Origin: Notospermus geniculatus
Taxonomy: Eukaryota; Nemertea; Pilidiophora; Heteronemertea; Lineidae
Direction: 5' to 3'
Assembly: GCA_002633025.1 (NCBI GenBank)
Contig: NMRB01001342.1
Span: 72,439 to 136,438, forward strand
Length of the DNA stretch: 64,000 nt
Positions 60,337-64,000 of this stretch are shown in pieces. The notes below the pieces were generated by a model. That model was not told where the DNA came from. It worked only from the letters and a program-made list of their open reading frames with translations, and searched no databases. The position numbers were made by a program, and so were the translations under genes. Numbering within the stretch: position 1 is the stretch's first letter; each line of letters starts with the position of its first letter.

Positions 60337-63300
60337 CTAGACGAAGGCATTCAGAGCATGGTAGAGCTGCATGAGCACCAGAAAATTTATTGGGAGGGCA
60401 GACCTTCGGTCATTTGTCGCAACATCCATTGTCAACCATGACAGGGAGTTGTACGTCTCGAGGACATACCTGGAAAAAAACAACATTTGTCAATGAACCT
60501 GAATCTACTTCATAATTACAGTGGGAACATTTGTTTGCTTAGCTAGATCAATAGACAGCATGTGGTGTATAAATAGAGGCTGCTATGAGTAGGAACCACA
60601 CAGGTGCATATATACATTTACCTGAGTACATCACAGGTGAAACTCGAATCCAATGAATGAGTGTGTTTACTATGAGAGGCATGGAGGAGGTCATCTGGAT
60701 TTTGCTGGACAGCTGGACAATGCACATGAAGGGCAAACTGGAAACAAACAGATAAAGATTGTGAGAATTTTTGATGAACGTCTTCCTGTGTCAATTTCAC
60801 AGGTTTTGTCTGCAGTTAGGTACATGTATGATCAGGCACCTATTTCAGAATTCCAGAGTGACTAGTATAGGTGCTGCATTGGCATTCCTGAAAGTTACTA
60901 GCACTACTGCATTGGTCTTGTCAACAGTTGTTCAAGACCAATGGATGTGACAGTTACCTTGAAACATGTAGGTGAAATATCCTCAGCATGTGGACAAGCT
61001 GACCAGAACCACTTTGGAAGAGGGCCAGTTTTGGCAGTCGTAAGATAATAGCCCATGGCAAGTGGTTGATGCAGCAAGTTTGGTGACTCATCCTGTGGAT
61101 CACTGGGGAAATTGGAGTTCCCCTTGCCCAAAGGAAACATTGGTGAAGTGCCACAGCCCAAGCCTAAGCCAGGAGACTGGGAGGGTGATGCTGGACCTCC
61201 CCTGCCAGGTGAACCAGGGGATGGGACGGGGGAGTCAGCCAGACTAAGGAAGCTGTTGAGATCTTGATCGATGTTCATGTTGAGATCTTCCTTCAAGCCA
61301 GAGAACAGTGGGTCATCATCATCGATGTCTGCCCCAAGACTTGCTGTGATGTCCATGTGGTTTTCAGGCTGTAATGGGGCAGTGTTCGCCTATGGAGGAA
61401 AAAGAGAGAAAACACATTTACTCTAGTGTAAATTCTTTCAACAGTTAGGTAAAACCCATCAAGGCAGTGCAAATTATAAACACCTCAAACACATTGTATG
61501 TGTCCCAAATTCGCAACTTTGGTATTCATTCCATTTAGTTGGCAAATCACTCAGCATGTCATTCCATTGGGAACAAAGAATGAGGACAGTGGGAAGTACA
61601 GCCGCTGTTGGTCACAAAACCACAAGTTCACTTACTGCTGCAGTGGCTGAGGTTGGGAACACAAGAATGTGGGTGACAGTGGCATCCTTGGGTGTGCTCA
61701 GTGGACAGTTACTGCTCTGCTGCTCCTCTTGCTTGACGACATCAGGTACAATACGGAATGTTGGCTGCGCCTCCATCGAGATCAGGCAAGCACTAAGAAT
61801 AGTGGGCACCCCAGTCGTTGAAAGTGAGCCGCACAAATTGCAAACATCCTTGAAATGTTTGCTGGCACGATGCAAGTTCTTGCGACTGAGCAACCCCGCC
61901 CAGCCTTTCAATTCACCATGTCCCAAACGCCCCAATCGACACACGACTAACCGCCATGTCAATGTTGTCATGGATATCACACCACAGATAAAATCCCAAA
62001 GTTTCTGAAGCCCGATTCTCCGTGCAGATGCCTTCTTCCTCCTATTCCGATTTGGAATTTCAATATTGATTGTACTCGTTTCCAACAGTTCACCACGTTC
62101 ATCAGTCAATGAAGCCAGCAGCCATCTTTGGTCCTCCGACAAGCAGTAACAAACCAGAAGAATACCACAACGCTCCTTGATTTCCCCACAGGACTCAGCC
62201 AGCTGAGATTGATGGTCTTTCTGGGCCGCAATGATGAATGGTGGGCTGAACAGCTTGGTGGGGCCCCCTTTATCAGGCTGAAAAGAGTATTCAATCATAT
62301 GAGAATTCAATTAGGTAGTCAACACAAGTTGCACATTACAACTCGTCCACTTTTCTGTTGACACCAACTGATAATTCAGTTGTACTCCCCAGTAACAGTT
62401 TCGATGATTTTTAACCGATGAACTCAGTTATACATTTTAGGCACGAAGTACAGCGTGGCATCTTTCAACAGTGAACTACCAAGCAAGCTCACCTCTTTTA
62501 CTTTCAAGAATGCCTCTGCAGAAGCAGCTGGACCAAACCCTGTTAGTGATCTACCCATGTAGGTGTGATGCAAAGTCTGAGTGCACTGAGTGTACACAGA
62601 AAATGCCAAGGATTTCAGCACTTGCAGTTGGCGCATTTCCCCACGGTGATCAAGGATATTCTGAAGAGGCACAACCTGAAATGAAAGGACGTTCGAGTTG
62701 ATGAATACCAAATTCGATGGGCTGTTTTGAAACTTGACATCTAAAATTATCCTTGAAGTACTCAGAATCCATCACACATGCACATACCTGAAGCTGGACA
62801 TGGTTTCGCATGTTTTCTGGCAAGGACTCCACCATTTCTTGGTAACACCTCAACATGCCCAGGGTTGAAAGTCGACTCAGTTCATCCCATTCATTGCCAT
62901 AGGTAAATGGATCAACCATGTACACAACAATAGTCGGTACTTCAGCATTTTCATCTGGTTCAGGTTCCTGAAGTATTGGTGCTTTTTCTTGACTAACTGG
63001 TTCACAACCATCTGTAGCAGACAAATGAACTTGTTACTAATGAATGTAGAGGACAACCATGGACAGTCACACAGCACAAACTAGTATCACCTTCCTCTCC
63101 AACTCACGATAACATAGGATTATGATTATTTAGTAACCCTTCTCAATTTAACTTTTCAATTTATGCACTTACAAGTACTCTGTTTACCTTTTTCATCTCC
63201 ATGGGAAGACTGGGGGGTTGGGACTGAGCCTTGTCCGTCTGACATTGGTGGATGAGGTGAAGGGGAAGGCTGTGGCTGTGGCTGAGGTCTAGGAACTGGC

Positions 63301-63883
63301 TTATTGCTGTGACTCTCGAAGAGTGTCTTATCCAATGACTGATCAGCAAGGTATGGACCTGAAGCAAAATTAACGAACTCATGAAATGACTATGGGAGTG
63401 CAATATCATGGGTACCATGAACAAGGTGCAGCAGCAAAACGATTCAAGGACATGGCATCATCAGATGGAAGACTACATGCAAAGGCCCAAGTGGACAATC
63501 AGGCCGCACAAAATGAGAGTTAATTTCAATTCATCCATATATTGAACAACTCTCATCATCATCCTGAACTTACCCAAACGATTCCGGCAGACCTGGGCAT
63601 ACATTCGTAGCTTTGCCCCCACAAGCGAGGACCCAACATTTGTAAACCACTCGCTGACTTCATCATCCAGTCCCTTTGACAATCCATACTTCTTGCCAAC
63701 TCGCATGATTCCATCCTTCAGTTTGGGGATGGGGCAATGCCGACCCAGCCGGCAAAGCTCGTACACTGTGCTGAGCTCTTTGAAGAATGTCTTGACGTTG
63801 TTGTGGATGAACTCATTTTCAGGGGCAACAACAACAAAGGCAATGTCCTTGGCTTTGCCATAAGGTTCAAGGAGTAGTTTTTC
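60337..63883 (-). CDS. MED13: MED13/MED13L, Mediator kinase-module subunit 13 (C-terminal part)
   Basis: Large subunit tying the CDK8 kinase module to core Mediator in the nucleus. Exons in order: 63883-63574, 63358-63188, 63011-62788, 62675-62493, 62277-61636, 61389-60958, 60737-60622, 60469-60337; 2211 nt, 736 residues, all phases consistent, 5' part beyond the right edge. Conserved blocks: [141 protein letters not shown], and the end [21 protein letters not shown]. Two linkers are Pro/Ser/Gln-rich as in relatives. Vertebrate MED13 versus MED13L cannot be separated; one ancestral gene is expected. Confidence 0.95.
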
Positions 63884-64000
63884 CTGCAACAGAAATGCAC
63901 ACAAATAATGAATGACGAACATAAAACCTGAAAGCCTACATATCGAAGGGGGAAGTTTCAGCAAGAAACTGAACCTGATGAAGGAACTCAATGTTATAGA

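Noticed and set aside
42678-63883. CFAP251-PIGL-MED13 as a functional gene cluster
   Set aside because: The products act in cilia, ER and nucleus; adjacency is best read as ordinary gene order.

Overview
This is invertebrate animal nuclear DNA: AT-rich, with GT-AG introns of 0.1-8 kb, small exons and many short palindromic DNA-transposon relics (MITEs). The protein families, the strong similarity to deuterostome orthologues and the repeated ACATGTA/TAGGCCTA words suggest a marine deuterostome, perhaps an echinoderm. The species cannot be fixed from the window. Six isolated N characters (6509, 13422, 28771, 30295, 34291, 37333) behave like collapsed assembly gaps.

Layout. (1) 236-17435, plus strand: the 3' part of a large thioester protein of the alpha-2-macroglobulin (A2M) family. 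It has an intact GCGEQ thioester, a cluster of alternative bait-region exons and an unexpected C-terminal NTR/C345C domain behind an acidic linker. (2) 17436-26056: gene-poor, AT-rich. (3) 26057-40991, minus: a complete SH2B/Lnk/APS-type signalling adaptor (dimerisation helix, PH, SH2, C-terminal tyrosine motif) with an ~8 kb first intron full of foldback elements. (4) 40992-42677: intergenic, holding an inverted duplication with four copies of a CTCF-like motif. (5) 42678-52357, minus: CFAP251/WDR66, a WD40 and EF-hand-like ciliary protein, with an in-frame tandem duplication of about 1.1 kb and two apparent 1-nt deletions. (6) 53201-55711, plus: complete PIGL (GPI-anchor de-N-acetylase), head-to-head with CFAP251 across an 843-bp intergenic region. 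(7) 60337-63883, minus: the C-terminal exons of MED13/MED13L, continuing past the right edge.

The genes do not form one pathway. The most distinctive region is 7695-10074 inside the A2M-like gene: four open cassettes plus one broken cassette of the same exon (the end of the bait region through the YFPETWLW motif). All share the same splice phases and some are separated by only 29-31 nt. This looks like mutually exclusive splicing that swaps the protease-bait sequence of an immune-type protein.

Exon boundaries were set by eye from splice signals, reading phase and family similarity. Phases were checked exon by exon, but boundaries may still be off by a few bases.
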